A DNA stretch of 64,000 nt from Leptolyngbya sp. PCC 6406 (GTDB taxonomy: Bacteria > Cyanobacteriota > Cyanobacteriia > Phormidesmidales > Phormidesmidaceae): positions 5,290,507-5,354,506 of the forward strand of contig NZ_KI913949.1 in the NCBI RefSeq assembly GCF_000332095.2, written 5' to 3'. A program made the position numbers and the translations under genes. Below, one piece after another: positions 7,527 to 17,292 of the stretch (positions are counted from its first letter, which is position 1; each line of letters starts with the position of its first letter). The notes under the pieces are model-generated. The model was not told where the DNA came from and ran no database searches. It saw only the letters and a program-made list of their open reading frames with translations.

Positions 7527-8798
7527 ATGGGGCAGGTTGAACAGCCGGATCTGGTGAATACGCCACTGAGGGGATCTGCCCAACTTCAGGAGTTGGCGAA
7601 GTTGTTCCTCAGGCTAGGAACGGTTGGCTTTGGAGGGCCTCAGGCTCACCTGGCTATGATCCACGATGAGGCGGTGGTGCGGCGCGGCTGGCTCACTGAG
7701 GAACAGTTTCTGGAAGGGGTGGCAATTTGTGAGATGTTGCCCGGTCCTGCCTCGACTCAAATGGGGATTTATACCGGATATATACGGGCTGGACATCTGG
7801 GGGCTATCGTGGCCGGGATCTGTTTTATTGCCCCTGCTTTTTTGATTGTGTTGGTGTTGTCCTGGGCTTACTTTCGGTTTCAGGGGGTGCCCCAGATTGA
7901 TGATTTATTTCTAGGGGTCTCGCCTGTGGTGATTGCGATCATTTTCGGCTTTTGCTGGAAACTCGCTAAGAAGGCAATTAAGGACTGGCAGGGGATCGCG
8001 ATCGCACTTGCCGTCCTGATCACAACCCTACTGTTTCAAGTCACGGTCCTAGGGCAGTTCATCCTAGCGGGCCTAGTGGGCTTGATGCTTTACCGCCCTG
8101 GTAATAGCCCGCCGCCGCCCCCCACCCCCCGCGCAACTGCCGGATGGTTGCCCTTGTTCCCGGTGCTACCGATCCTGTCCACCCCCTTGGCTACCCTACC
8201 GGGGGAGGTCTTGGCCCTGTCCAGCTTCTGGGGCTGGGAGCGCATTCAGACGTATTTTGTACCCTTAAGCCTGTTTTTCCTCAAGGTGGGCAGCTTTATC
8301 TTTGGCGGAGGGTTGGTGATTATTCCCCTCTTGGAGTTCGAGGTGGTGGGGCAGTTGCAGTGGCTGACCCAGAATGAATTTATCGATGGGGTGGCCATTG
8401 GGGAACTGACCCCTGGTCCCGTGGTGATTACAGCGGCCTTTGTGGGCTACAAAGTGGCGGGAGTCTTAGGGGCACTGGTGGCCGCGATCGCAATTTTCAC
8501 CCCCTCCTTTTGCTTCATCATGGGGGCTGCCCCCTTCCTACTCCGCATTCGGCGCAATCCTCGGATCAAAAGCTTTCTCAGGGGGGTGACCCCAGCGGTG
8601 CTAGGTGCGATCGCGGCAGCGGCAGTCCCCTTAGCTCGGGCCGCGATTATCCAAGACACCCTACCTAAAACTGGGGTAGCGGTCGTTGTCGGCTTGGTGG
8701 CCCTAGTCGCCCTCATTCGCTTTAAGCGGCCCACCTGGCAGTTGGTGCCCGCTGGAGCCGGGGTCGGCCTCCTAGCTGGGGCACTATTATCCAATTAA
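7527..8798 (+). CDS. chrA: Chromate transporter, two-domain ChrA family
   Basis: A 423-residue integral membrane protein of the CHR family, which exports chromate or is co-opted for other oxyanions in bacteria. The two homologous halves are obvious. Half one has LGTVGFGGPQAHLAMIHDE and CEMLPGPASTQMGIYTGY. Half two has FLKVGSFIFGGGLVIIPLLE and GELTPGPVVITAAFVGYK. There are about ten hydrophobic segments. ATG at 7527, preceded by GGATAGGAG, is chosen over an earlier in-frame codon at 7422, because the latter would put the 50-bp palindrome inside the coding region and add non-homologous residues. Upstream is a PadR regulator. Long form chromate transporters of this size are standard. Confidence 0.93.
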   Translation: MGQVEQPDLVNTPLRGSAQLQELAKLFLRLGTVGFGGPQAHLAMIHDEAVVRRGWLTEEQFLEGVAICEMLPGPASTQMGIYTGYIRAGHLGAIVAGICFIAPAFLIVLVLSWAYFRFQGVPQIDDLFLGVSPVVIAIIFGFCWKLAKKAIKDWQGIAIALAVLITTLLFQVTVLGQFILAGLVGLMLYRPGNSPPPPPTPRATAGWLPLFPVLPILSTPLATLPGEVLALSSFWGWERIQTYFVPLSLFFLKVGSFIFGGGLVIIPLLEFEVVGQLQWLTQNEFIDGVAIGELTPGPVVITAAFVGYKVAGVLGALVAAIAIFTPSFCFIMGAAPFLLRIRRNPRIKSFLRGVTPAVLGAIAAAAVPLARAAIIQDTLPKTGVAVVVGLVALVALIRFKRPTWQLVPAGAGVGLLAGALLSN

Positions 8799-8848
8799 GC
8801 CCCTATCCAATTAGGCCCTCACAGGAAAATAGCGTACCCGCTGATCTC

Positions 8849-9514
8849 TTAAGCCAGGGCCGCTAGGACTTGGGCAGTGGTAGCGGTCCAGCCGACGATC
8901 GCCCCCTGAGCCCGCACCATCTCCAGGGTGGCCTGCTTGAACTCGGGAAAATAGCTCTCGGTAGCATCCTCCACCAGCAGGCATTCATAGCCGCGATCGT
9001 TGGCCTCTCGCATCGTGGTTTGAACACAGACCTCCGTCGTCACCCCCGTAAAGAGCAAATGGGTGATGCCGTGCTCCTGCAAAATTCCCCCCAGGGGGGT
9101 GGCGTAGAAGGCTCCCTTCCCCGGTTTCTCGATCACGATTTCCCCCGGCTGGGGCGCAAGGGCGGGGATGATGGCATTCCCCGGCTCCCCCAGCACCAGA
9201 ATGCGCCCCATGGGACCAGGATCGCCAATTTTCAAAGCGCTCTGGCCCCGACAGCGCTTACTGGGGGGACAGTCGGAGAGATCCGGCTGGTGGCCTTCGA
9301 CGGTTTGAATGATGAGCAAATTGCGATCGCGAAAAGCTTGCTGAAGACTCTGAATTGCGGGAACCACCGCCTGTAGACGCGACACATCATTGCCAAGGGC
9401 ATCCCCAAAGCCACCGGGCTCCAGAAAATCCCGCTGCATATCAATAATGATCAGCGCCACACCATCATAGGTAGGGAACTCGTAGTCATAGGGCTGGGCA
9501 GAAAGGGTGACCAT
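8849..9514 (-). CDS. Isochorismatase-fold cysteine hydrolase
   Basis: A 221-residue amidohydrolase-like enzyme of the isochorismatase superfamily. The catalytic triad is visible: Asp in [15 protein letters not shown], Lys in [10 protein letters not shown], and Cys in [15 protein letters not shown] with the cis-peptide pair VTT before it. The spacing and the [16 protein letters not shown] segment are closest to biuret/ureidoacrylate amidohydrolase-like members, which cleave small C-N substrates. The substrate cannot be fixed from sequence. There is an ATG start at 9514. Neighbours give no pathway clue. Confidence 0.87.
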   Translation of the reverse strand: MVTLSAQPYDYEFPTYDGVALIIIDMQRDFLEPGGFGDALGNDVSRLQAVVPAIQSLQQAFRDRNLLIIQTVEGHQPDLSDCPPSKRCRGQSALKIGDPGPMGRILVLGEPGNAIIPALAPQPGEIVIEKPGKGAFYATPLGGILQEHGITHLLFTGVTTEVCVQTTMREANDRGYECLLVEDATESYFPEFKQATLEMVRAQGAIVGWTATTAQVLAALA

Positions 9515-9575
9515 GGCTGAATTTAGGGATGACTAATGAGTGCAGCAACGATTCTCCCGAGAAACATCCCCCATA

Positions 9576-9613
9576 TAGCACCCCCTCCACTGTTTCCAGA
9601 GGAGGGGGTGCTA
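9576..9613 (-). terminator. Strong hairpin downstream of the outer-membrane-type gene
   Basis: The arms TAGCACCCCCTCC (9576-9588) and GGAGGGGGTGCTA (9601-9613) are a perfect 13-bp GC-rich stem with a 12-base loop. It lies between two minus-strand genes, 45 bases after the stop of the gene at 9659-10195, so it most likely ends that transcript. There is no clear U-tract. Confidence 0.6.
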
Positions 9614-9658
9614 GAGAACGTTAGTTGTAATCGGGCTCTAAAGACTAGTGGGAGAAGA

Positions 9659-10195
9659 CTAGAACTGGTAGCCCACACCGCCTTGAATAGCCAGCGCCGT
9701 ATTGCCGCCGTCACGGTATGCGCCAAAGGCGATGATGGCATTGCCAAACAGAACTAGATTACTGTTGGGGAAAAGATAATCAACACCAGGTTGCAGGACA
9801 AAGGCAGTTTGGTTCCCTACCGGAGAGGGGGTATCGCCACCCGCAAAGGAGACCCCAGCCCCCAGGTAAATGTCCGTATTCCAATTCAGGGCGTAGTCAT
9901 AGGACACGGTGGGTACAAAGGCAAAACCCCCGCCCCCGACAAACGCCTGAGCCCGAATAGAGACAGGGACTTCTAAAAAGCGGTAGCGTCCCGCAATCAC
10001 CCCAGAAAAGTCACTCCCCCGGCCCGTGGTGGAATCATTGGTCAGGCCAAAGGAGGCTCCCAAACCGACATAGCTGCCGTAGGCAGCTTGGGCTTGGGCT
10101 GGTTCCGCAAAGGAAAGGGTACTTAGCCCTGCGATCGCACCTCCAACAACTGCCCCACACATCCAGCCCATGGCTTGGCGCATTTGACTCATCAT
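9659..10195 (-). CDS. Small secreted outer-membrane beta-barrel-like protein
   Basis: A 178-residue protein with a clear signal peptide (hydrophobic MCGAVVGGAIAGLSTLSFA, cleavage predicted after the AQAQA region). The mature part is rich in alternating Gly/aromatic strands (GSYVGLGASFG, TDIYLGAGVSFAGG) and ends in GVGYQF with a terminal Phe. That pattern is typical of small outer-membrane barrels assembled by the BAM machinery. I do not recognise a specific family or function. It is monocistronic by its flanks: its own terminator-like hairpin follows at 9576-9613, and a 270-base promoter region precedes it. Confidence 0.75.
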   Translation of the reverse strand: MMSQMRQAMGWMCGAVVGGAIAGLSTLSFAEPAQAQAAYGSYVGLGASFGLTNDSTTGRGSDFSGVIAGRYRFLEVPVSIRAQAFVGGGGFAFVPTVSYDYALNWNTDIYLGAGVSFAGGDTPSPVGNQTAFVLQPGVDYLFPNSNLVLFGNAIIAFGAYRDGGNTALAIQGGVGYQF

Positions 10196-10469
10196 CCCGG
10201 TCTACTCCTCAGGCTCACAAAAACACTTGTACACAGGGACACCACACAAGGGACAGTATCAACGATTGCCTTCCATCCCCCATCCCCCTTGCCACCAAAG
10301 GTAACTCACATTCCTGACTTGGGAGACCCTAATTGACTGGGTTAAAGCCCGACAATACTGGGGATTCAGCAGTTCGAGGCCATTTGTCACGGACTAATTC
10401 AAACAAATTAATCCGGAAACGCAGAAAAATTGCAACAAAAGTTTACAATTCGGCTCAATGTCGGCGGGA

Positions 10470-13400
10470 TCAGCCCGTGTTCCGCATTCCAGCGGCGATC
10501 CCATTAATGGTGAGGAGCGCCCCCCGCAGCAGTTCCTCCCGACTATAGCGGGATTTGATCACCCCAGATGTGGTGTTGCGATATTGCCGCAGCCGTTTCA
10601 ACAACGACACCTGCAAAAAGCCCAAAGGCACAATACTGCCATTACGAAGATGGACAGAGCGCTGGAGGTCAGGATCGCCGTCCAGCAGCCGCTCATGCCC
10701 AGTAATGGCCAGCACCATCTCACAGGTGAGGTAAAACTCCTCCGAGATCGTGGCAAAAAGGGCCTGGAACCGTTCTCGGTTTTCCGGCTGGGTCAGTTCC
10801 TGGACATAGTGCTCGGCGATTTGGGGATCCACCTTGGCTAGGGTCATTTCTACCTTGGAAACCACCATTTTGAAAAAGGGCCATTTCAGGTAGAAATAGC
10901 GCAGCAGTTGTAGATGTTCCTCCGGGCGCTCCGCCAAAAATTCCTGCAAGGCCGTCCCCACCCCATACCAGGAGGGCAGCAAAAATCGGGCCTGGGTCCA
11001 GCTAAAGACCCAGGGAATCGCCCGCAGGCTAGCCAAGGTCTTTTTGCCCCCCCGCCGAGCAGGGCGGGAGCTGATCTGAAGTTGGCTGATTTCCTCAATC
11101 GGAGTGACTTGATGGAAAAAGTCCACCAGATCCGGCTGCTCATAAATTAATTCGCGGTAATGACGGCGCGATCGCACCGCCAAACCCTCCATAATCTCGT
11201 TCCAAGGCTCAATTTCATCCACACTGCTGTGGAGCAAACTGCCCTGGATCACCGCTGCGGCCACCGTTTCCAAATTGTACAGAGCCAGATCCGGCAGATT
11301 GTACTTCGATGCCAGCACCTCACCCTGCTCCGTAATTTTGATGCGGCCATTCAGGCTGGCTCCGGGCTGGGCCAAAATCGCCTCGTAGGCTGGCCCCCCC
11401 CCTCGACCTACGGAACCGCCCCGCCCATGGAAAATTCGCAGGGCAAACCCATAGCGATCAGCAGTCGTCTGGAGCGCCTGCTGAGCCTTGTGAATTTCCC
11501 AGTTGCTGCTGAGGAAGCCAGAGTCCTTGTTGCTGTCGGAATAGCCCAACATCACCTCCTGAAGAGGGGTAGACCGTCCCTCCACCGGAACCGGAATGCG
11601 CCCACCCTCCAGCACAGCCCGATACAGGGGCAGACTAAAGAGCTGATTCATCACAGCGGGAGCCCGCTGCAAGTCCTCAACGGTTTCAAAAAGAGGCACC
11701 GGCTGGATACTAGCCTGCCAAGTAGCCGGATCATAAAGCCCTGCCTCCTTCGCCAGCAGTAGCACCTCCAGCAAGTCGCTAACATCATGGCTCATGCTAA
11801 TGACATAGCTGCGGCAGATCTCAGGGCCAAACTCCTGATGCAGACGACGCACCATCCGGAAGGTCTCAATGGTTTCGCAGGTGCGTTCCGAAAAGGGGAG
11901 TTCAGAGGGCACCAAGGGGCGGCGAGTTTGCAACTCCTGGGTCAGCCAAGTGGTTTTTTCCGCCTCCGAGAGGTCGTTATAGGGCTTGGGTAGCAGTTGC
12001 AGATAGTCCGTAATCTCATTTAGAGCATCGGAATGAAGGGAGCTTTCCTGCCGCAGATCCAGTTGGGCTAAAACAAAGCCGTAGATTTCCACCTGGCACA
12101 GCAGGGTCTCCAAATCCTGACAAACTAACCCCGTCGCCTGGAGATCCTGCTGGATTAACCGCAATTCCGTCAGAAACGCCTCCCCCGTTTCATAAAGGGG
12201 GATCTCCGGTCCATCCTTAAGGGTTTCAGCAATCAGTTCCCCACGATAGAGCTTGAGCCCCCGCTGGAGAGTATTCTCCAACCGCTGCATCATGTAGGCC
12301 AGCTTCAGGCGATAGGGCTCCTGGCGGTAGCGAATGGCCCACTGTTCGTAGACCTCGGGCATATAGCGCTGGTCTTGGTCTAGGGAATCGAGCAGTTCGG
12401 GCTGAACCTCACTCCAGTGCAGGGAGAGACTGAGGAGCTTGGTCAGATGATCCAGGGAGTCGATGTATTTCTGAATCACCAGATTGCGTTGATAGCAAGC
12501 GGTTTTCCAGGTGACGGCGGGGGTGACAGCGGGGTTACCATCCCGGTCAGAGCCCACCCAGGAGCCAAAACGACAGAAGTCCTTGCGGGGGGGGCGCAGG
12601 CTAGGGAAGGTGGCCTTGAGAGTGCGCTCAAAGCGCTGATAGAGTTTCGGCAATGTGTCGAAGAGCACCACCTGGAAATAGTGGAGCGTGTGGTCCACCT
12701 CGTCCAGCACCGAGGGCTTGAACTGGTGCAGCTCATCGGTGCGCCACCAGAGACGGATTTCCTCTGTAAGCTGCTCCTTAAGGGAGTCAATTTCCCAAGA
12801 GGAGGCCACACCTAGGGCTTGGACGCTTTCTTCGGCCCGGTCTAACCGCCGCAGGATATCGGCAATACGGCGCTGTTTGTCCCGAATGGTGTGGCGAACA
12901 ATTTCCGTGGGATGGGCCGTAAATACGAGGCGGATATCCAGGTTGTCCACCAGCCGCTGAATCAACTGGGGGGGCACATTCAGTTTTTTCAACGTCGGCA
13001 GCAGCCAGTGAAAGGTGCCCGTTTCCTTACGGGAGGCGGAGAGCCCTAGGGGATCGGTGGCCACAGTGCCTTCAGGAGCTTCTCGGAGGAGGGGCTGGGG
13101 GCGCAGGGCAGTGACGCCATGGATAGCGGAGAAGGGCGCAACCTCGTCATAGGCGACTTGGTACTGGCGCTGCTGCCCTTGCTGCTCATAGTGCTGCTCC
13201 ACACTGTTGATGAGCTGAAAGTAGAGGGCAAAGGCCCGCGCCGCCTGAATGGAGTCCTCTAGCTTCAGATCTTCGACCACCTGCACAACGGTCTGTACTT
13301 GGGCAGCCTCGGCGGTGGGGGCTTGTCCCTCTGGGGAGCAGATGCGCCGCAGCAGGTGGAGTAGGGTCAATAAATCCTGACCACATTCATCCCGTAGGAC

Positions 13401-13553
13401 GGTTTCCCAGATATCTTCCACCACCTTGAGGCGGTGCTGAACCCGCAAATCATAGGCGGATCCAGGTGGAGTGATGGCTCCGTCAATCCGAGATTGGGGC
13501 ATCAGGACACCATTGGCTTGCAGGCTAGTGGAGGCGGTCAGGGGAGGTTGCAT
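10470..13553 (-). CDS. ppc: Phosphoenolpyruvate carboxylase
   Basis: A 1027-residue class I PEP carboxylase; adds bicarbonate to PEP to give oxaloacetate, the main anaplerotic step in cyanobacteria. Key motifs: catalytic His214 in [37 protein letters not shown], the Gly-rich loop [24 protein letters not shown] and [19 protein letters not shown]. It ends in the usual C-terminal tetrapeptide form (RNTG). Length is normal for cyanobacteria. The gene is transcribed alone or after the small gene at 13616-13849, which ends 62 bases upstream. A duplicated GTTAGGAC lies in that gap. Confidence 0.97.
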   Translation of the reverse strand: MQPPLTASTSLQANGVLMPQSRIDGAITPPGSAYDLRVQHRLKVVEDIWETVLRDECGQDLLTLLHLLRRICSPEGQAPTAEAAQVQTVVQVVEDLKLEDSIQAARAFALYFQLINSVEQHYEQQGQQRQYQVAYDEVAPFSAIHGVTALRPQPLLREAPEGTVATDPLGLSASRKETGTFHWLLPTLKKLNVPPQLIQRLVDNLDIRLVFTAHPTEIVRHTIRDKQRRIADILRRLDRAEESVQALGVASSWEIDSLKEQLTEEIRLWWRTDELHQFKPSVLDEVDHTLHYFQVVLFDTLPKLYQRFERTLKATFPSLRPPRKDFCRFGSWVGSDRDGNPAVTPAVTWKTACYQRNLVIQKYIDSLDHLTKLLSLSLHWSEVQPELLDSLDQDQRYMPEVYEQWAIRYRQEPYRLKLAYMMQRLENTLQRGLKLYRGELIAETLKDGPEIPLYETGEAFLTELRLIQQDLQATGLVCQDLETLLCQVEIYGFVLAQLDLRQESSLHSDALNEITDYLQLLPKPYNDLSEAEKTTWLTQELQTRRPLVPSELPFSERTCETIETFRMVRRLHQEFGPEICRSYVISMSHDVSDLLEVLLLAKEAGLYDPATWQASIQPVPLFETVEDLQRAPAVMNQLFSLPLYRAVLEGGRIPVPVEGRSTPLQEVMLGYSDSNKDSGFLSSNWEIHKAQQALQTTADRYGFALRIFHGRGGSVGRGGGPAYEAILAQPGASLNGRIKITEQGEVLASKYNLPDLALYNLETVAAAVIQGSLLHSSVDEIEPWNEIMEGLAVRSRRHYRELIYEQPDLVDFFHQVTPIEEISQLQISSRPARRGGKKTLASLRAIPWVFSWTQARFLLPSWYGVGTALQEFLAERPEEHLQLLRYFYLKWPFFKMVVSKVEMTLAKVDPQIAEHYVQELTQPENRERFQALFATISEEFYLTCEMVLAITGHERLLDGDPDLQRSVHLRNGSIVPLGFLQVSLLKRLRQYRNTTSGVIKSRYSREELLRGALLTINGIAAGMRNTG

Positions 13554-13615
13554 GGGCGTGGACGCTGGATAGATGGTATCAGCAGAACGTTAGGACGTTA
13601 GGACGGGGGCGCGTC

Positions 13616-13849
13616 CTAGCCGGGGTCGGAGGCACTGTCACTGAGGGTAAGGACGGGGAGCCGTTCGCCGCGAAAGAGTTCTTCACTGGCAATGCCCAGT
13701 TGGGTCAGACTAGACGCGATCGCCCGTGTCCCTAAAAGACCCAGCAACAGGGAACCTGTCATCATGCTTACCACCATATCGGGTTGCCCGTGGGTTTCAT
13801 GGCCACGATTAGCCCCTAGTGTGGGGTCAAGATCCTTAAAACTTGCCAT
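13616..13849 (-). CDS. Small protein with one hydrophobic segment, conserved-looking
   Basis: A 77-residue protein. Central part VVSMMTGSLLLGLLGTRAIA could be a membrane helix, followed by SSLTQLGIASEELFRGERLP. The composition and the regular C-terminal segment look like a genuine small cyanobacterial protein rather than a chance frame. No known domain is recognised. It sits directly upstream of ppc on the same strand, with an ATG at 13849 and a 260-base non-coding region before it. Confidence 0.6.
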   Translation of the reverse strand: MASFKDLDPTLGANRGHETHGQPDMVVSMMTGSLLLGLLGTRAIASSLTQLGIASEELFRGERLPVLTLSDSASDPG

Positions 13850-14109
13850 AGGGTACTGTGACTCCTCTAGAAGATCTATGGTGATGGAGAGTGATGGAGG
13901 GATCCATATAGGAGATCCATATATATTAATGACACCGATCTGACGAGGTGATGGGGTTTGTTAGCCTGAACAGGCAGAGGTTTTTTTCTGGAAATCGGTG
14001 CCCTAGGGAAAGACTGAGGTATCCTTCTCAGCTATGTGTGATTACCTGACCCTATTGCCACCCATATATAGGGTATTGCCTCCGACCGCAACGCTAGAAA
14101 AGCCAGTAC

Positions 14110-17100
14110 ATGGGCTCAAAAGCTTCCATGCGTGCTAAGTTCCCCCTCTCCCGCAAACGTGAGATCAGTTCTAACCTACCGGACTGGCTGTCCCAACAGG
14201 TGTTGTTGGGACAACCCGGTCAGGTTCAGGTGCGACTGCGGGGCAACATTCTTCATGTCCTCTGTGAGACGGAGCAGCCACTGCCCCAGGTGAAGGCGCT
14301 GGCACATCTGGTGTCGGCACTGTTGGAGCCAACTCAGGGGGATGCGATTACTCGAACCTATCCCCAGGTTTATCAGCTTTATGTCTACAGTCGCTGCATT
14401 GGCGATCGCAGTCCGGCTTGGACCGCTCCAATTTACCTGAATCGACTGGAGCGCCACCAAGCTCAATTGCAACTGCAAACTCAGGATCCGGTGGCGGTGG
14501 CGGCGGCTCAGTCCATGCTGCAAACCCAGGCCAGCAAGACCCCCGTGTCTAAAACCTGGACGGAGGACAGCACCACGGCGGCGATTGTCCTGTCTCACTT
14601 GAGTCTGGCCCGCCAGGGGGATCCGGAGGCGATTGCCTGGTATCTGAGTGAGGTGCTGAGTGCCCTGGATGTGGGGGTCTGGGTGAGTGTGCGGGCGGTG
14701 CCCGGTCAGGCTAAAGCGACCCCTGGCAAGCTGGAGGACAAGGTGGCTCCCCGGCTGTGGGTCTTTTGTGAGGCGGCCTATAGCCCAGATCCGATGCTGA
14801 TTGCGGAACCTGTCACTGAGCGCTTGCGGCAACTAGAGCTGACCCAGTTCAAGGATGCGGTGATTGTGATTCAGGTGCAGGGGGAGCACCAACCGGATTG
14901 GAGTCTGCGGGTGGATTTGACGCCGCCTTCGGAGTTGCTGGCGATGTGGGCACGCTGGGGGGATGAGGCGGCGATCGCACAGCTTTTGACGGAAGCCCTG
15001 GCTTCCTATCCAGTCCAGTCCAGTCTGGAGCGCAAGGACACAACTCTCCACGCCATCCTCCAGGGCAAAACTGCGGCGGACCCGGTGCCGACGGAAGCCG
15101 TCATGGTGGCTGCGATCGCACCGTTACTGGACCGTCTTGCCCCCCAGGGATTGCACCGGGCCATGATCTATGGACAGCGCCCCCAAGCGGGGACTCCAGA
15201 CTGGGTGCGTTGCCTGAATTTGCCCGGTTCGGAACATGAGGCTCTCTCGGTATCTCCCCAGGTACTCGCCCGTCAGCGGGACTGGCTGGCCCTGGGCTTT
15301 TTGCTAACGCGGCGGCTGAATCCGGATCTGTCCAGCTATTTAGCCACGGGGGGAGTTCGGGTGCAGGTACTGGAGCGGGACGACCTCCTGCACGTCATGG
15401 TGGATGGTCCGGTGTGCCCCCCTCGGCGACAGGTGGCTCCGGCGGTGACGAAGGTGCTGATGGATCTACGACCCAATGGCATCCAGGGCTTGCGCCTCTA
15501 TGGGCGACGGGCCGGACAGCAGCGTCCCACGTGGAGCTACGGCAGCGATTTCCAAACGCGCCAGCGGCTGGTGCCCCAAGCAGAGCCGACCTTCGCCGCC
15601 TCTGAAGCCTATTTGGGAGATCTGCTGCCCCAGGCGGAAGACACCGGGCTGCGCCCCGACCTGACCGCCGGAGCAGTCCGGAAGCAACTGGCGGATCTAG
15701 GGCAGCGCACCCTGGAAGGGATACGCCAGGGACTGGTGAAATCCCAATTTTTTGCGCCTCAGCAGGATCTCCCCCGTGCCCTCCCTCCCCTGCCGGAGCG
15801 CGATCGCCGCGATGCCTTGAAGATTGGTCTGGTATGGGGATTGGTGGGAATCCTGGCGGCGTTCCAGGTGGATTGGCTAATGGGCCAGGGGTTGCGTCCG
15901 GTGGAGGTCTCTGGTAGCGCAGGCGCGACAGATTGGCGGGAGGTGAGGGAACCTGCGGCAGGGGACTCACGCGCCACTGGGGCGGAAGACGATTTGATCT
16001 CGGCCTTCTCGGATCTGGAGTGGGGCACGGAAACCCGTGATAGCGATACCTTTCGGGAGGATGGGTTTGCGGATCCTGGCTTCCCCCTGGGGGGGCCGAT
16101 CCGCGATAGCAGGGATCCCAATTCCACCCTAGTAGCCAGTCCCGATCGGGCATTGGCCCCAACCCCGGATCTTCTAGCCACCTCCCCCTACCCCAGCTTT
16201 CGCAGCGAGCAAATGGATGAAAAGCTGGCCCTCTACCACCAGCGTCTCCAGGAATCTGGGCCACCGGATGTGCTGATCATCGGTAGCTCCCGAGCCCTGC
16301 GGGGAGTAGACCCGACGGCCCTGGGACGAGAGCTGGCGGCCCTGGGCTATGGCGAGGTAGATGTTTTTAACTTTGGTGTGAATGGGTCCACAGCCCAGGT
16401 GGTGGACCTGACCCTGCGCCAGATCCTGCGCCCGGAGGAATTACCCCGGCTGATCCTCTGGGCCGATGGTGCCCGTGCCCTCAACAGTGGCCGGGTGGAT
16501 GTCACCTACAACGGCATCGCCACCTCCGAGGGCTTTCGTCAGTTGGGGCGTATCAACCCAGAAGCGGCGGCGGCAGCAGAGGCGGATCCCACCATTGCGG
16601 CCCCCACCGAAGACACCTCCCTACGGGCCAGCTACCAGGCTTTGGATCAAACCCTGAGTGATCGCTTGGGGCAGTTTTCCGCTCTCTATAACCACCGAGA
16701 GCAATTCAAGGCGCTGGTGCGCGATCGCATTTTGCTGCCCCTCAGCCGGCCCCTGACCCGGACCCTCATTACCGCCCTAAGCGCTGAAGAGTCCAGCGTC
16801 GAGAGTAGCCTCTCCAACGCCGACATGCCCCTACCGGAAAACAGCCGCATCGACTTCGACGGCTTCCTGTCCATGGACATGCGGTTCAACCCCGCCACCT
16901 ACTATCAGCTCTACGCACGGGTGTCGGGATCCTACGACAGCGACTACGAGCAGTTTTCCCTAGTAGGCCCCCAGGCCGCCGCCCTGAAGCGGCTGGTGCA
17001 ATTTGGCCAGGAACAGGACATTCCCATTGTCTTTGTCAATACGCCCCTGACGGACGAGTACCTGGATGCCTACCGCAGGGAGGCAGAAAATGACTTCCTG

Positions 17101-17292
17101 GAGTTCATGTTGCAGTTGTCCGCCACAGAGGCGGAATTCATCTTCCGCGACCTGGGCCAAATTTGGCCCCAGCGCTATGACTATTTCTCCGATCCCAGTC
17201 ACCTGAACCGCTATGGAGCCTATCAGGTCTCCAATCGCATCGCTCAGGATCCCATGATCCCCTGGCCTCGGGCGGCGGAGCGCACGCCATGA
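14110..17292 (+). CDS. DUF1574/SGNH-type acyltransferase partner with repeated N-terminal domains
   Basis: A 1060-residue protein in three parts. Residues 1-500 or so contain about four degenerate copies of a roughly 100-residue cytosolic unit; the clearest ends are YGQRPQAGTPDWVRCLNLP and YGRRAGQQRPTWSYG. One membrane helix follows (LVWGLVGILAAFQVDWL, near 573). The C-terminal SGNH/DUF1574 domain has block I VLIIGSSRALRG (near 720), block III-like FNFGVNGST and the catalytic Asp-x-x-His in FSDPSHLNRYGAY (near 1028). The gene overlaps the MBOAT gene by ATGA, so the two are translationally coupled. Like AlgJ/AlgX with AlgI, this protein probably acts on an exported polysaccharide; the glycan is unknown. 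An ATG at 14128 is an alternative start. Confidence 0.85.
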   Translation: MGSKASMRAKFPLSRKREISSNLPDWLSQQVLLGQPGQVQVRLRGNILHVLCETEQPLPQVKALAHLVSALLEPTQGDAITRTYPQVYQLYVYSRCIGDRSPAWTAPIYLNRLERHQAQLQLQTQDPVAVAAAQSMLQTQASKTPVSKTWTEDSTTAAIVLSHLSLARQGDPEAIAWYLSEVLSALDVGVWVSVRAVPGQAKATPGKLEDKVAPRLWVFCEAAYSPDPMLIAEPVTERLRQLELTQFKDAVIVIQVQGEHQPDWSLRVDLTPPSELLAMWARWGDEAAIAQLLTEALASYPVQSSLERKDTTLHAILQGKTAADPVPTEAVMVAAIAPLLDRLAPQGLHRAMIYGQRPQAGTPDWVRCLNLPGSEHEALSVSPQVLARQRDWLALGFLLTRRLNPDLSSYLATGGVRVQVLERDDLLHVMVDGPVCPPRRQVAPAVTKVLMDLRPNGIQGLRLYGRRAGQQRPTWSYGSDFQTRQRLVPQAEPTFAASEAYLGDLLPQAEDTGLRPDLTAGAVRKQLADLGQRTLEGIRQGLVKSQFFAPQQDLPRALPPLPERDRRDALKIGLVWGLVGILAAFQVDWLMGQGLRPVEVSGSAGATDWREVREPAAGDSRATGAEDDLISAFSDLEWGTETRDSDTFREDGFADPGFPLGGPIRDSRDPNSTLVASPDRALAPTPDLLATSPYPSFRSEQMDEKLALYHQRLQESGPPDVLIIGSSRALRGVDPTALGRELAALGYGEVDVFNFGVNGSTAQVVDLTLRQILRPEELPRLILWADGARALNSGRVDVTYNGIATSEGFRQLGRINPEAAAAAEADPTIAAPTEDTSLRASYQALDQTLSDRLGQFSALYNHREQFKALVRDRILLPLSRPLTRTLITALSAEESSVESSLSNADMPLPENSRIDFDGFLSMDMRFNPATYYQLYARVSGSYDSDYEQFSLVGPQAAALKRLVQFGQEQDIPIVFVNTPLTDEYLDAYRREAENDFLEFMLQLSATEAEFIFRDLGQIWPQRYDYFSDPSHLNRYGAYQVSNRIAQDPMIPWPRAAERTP

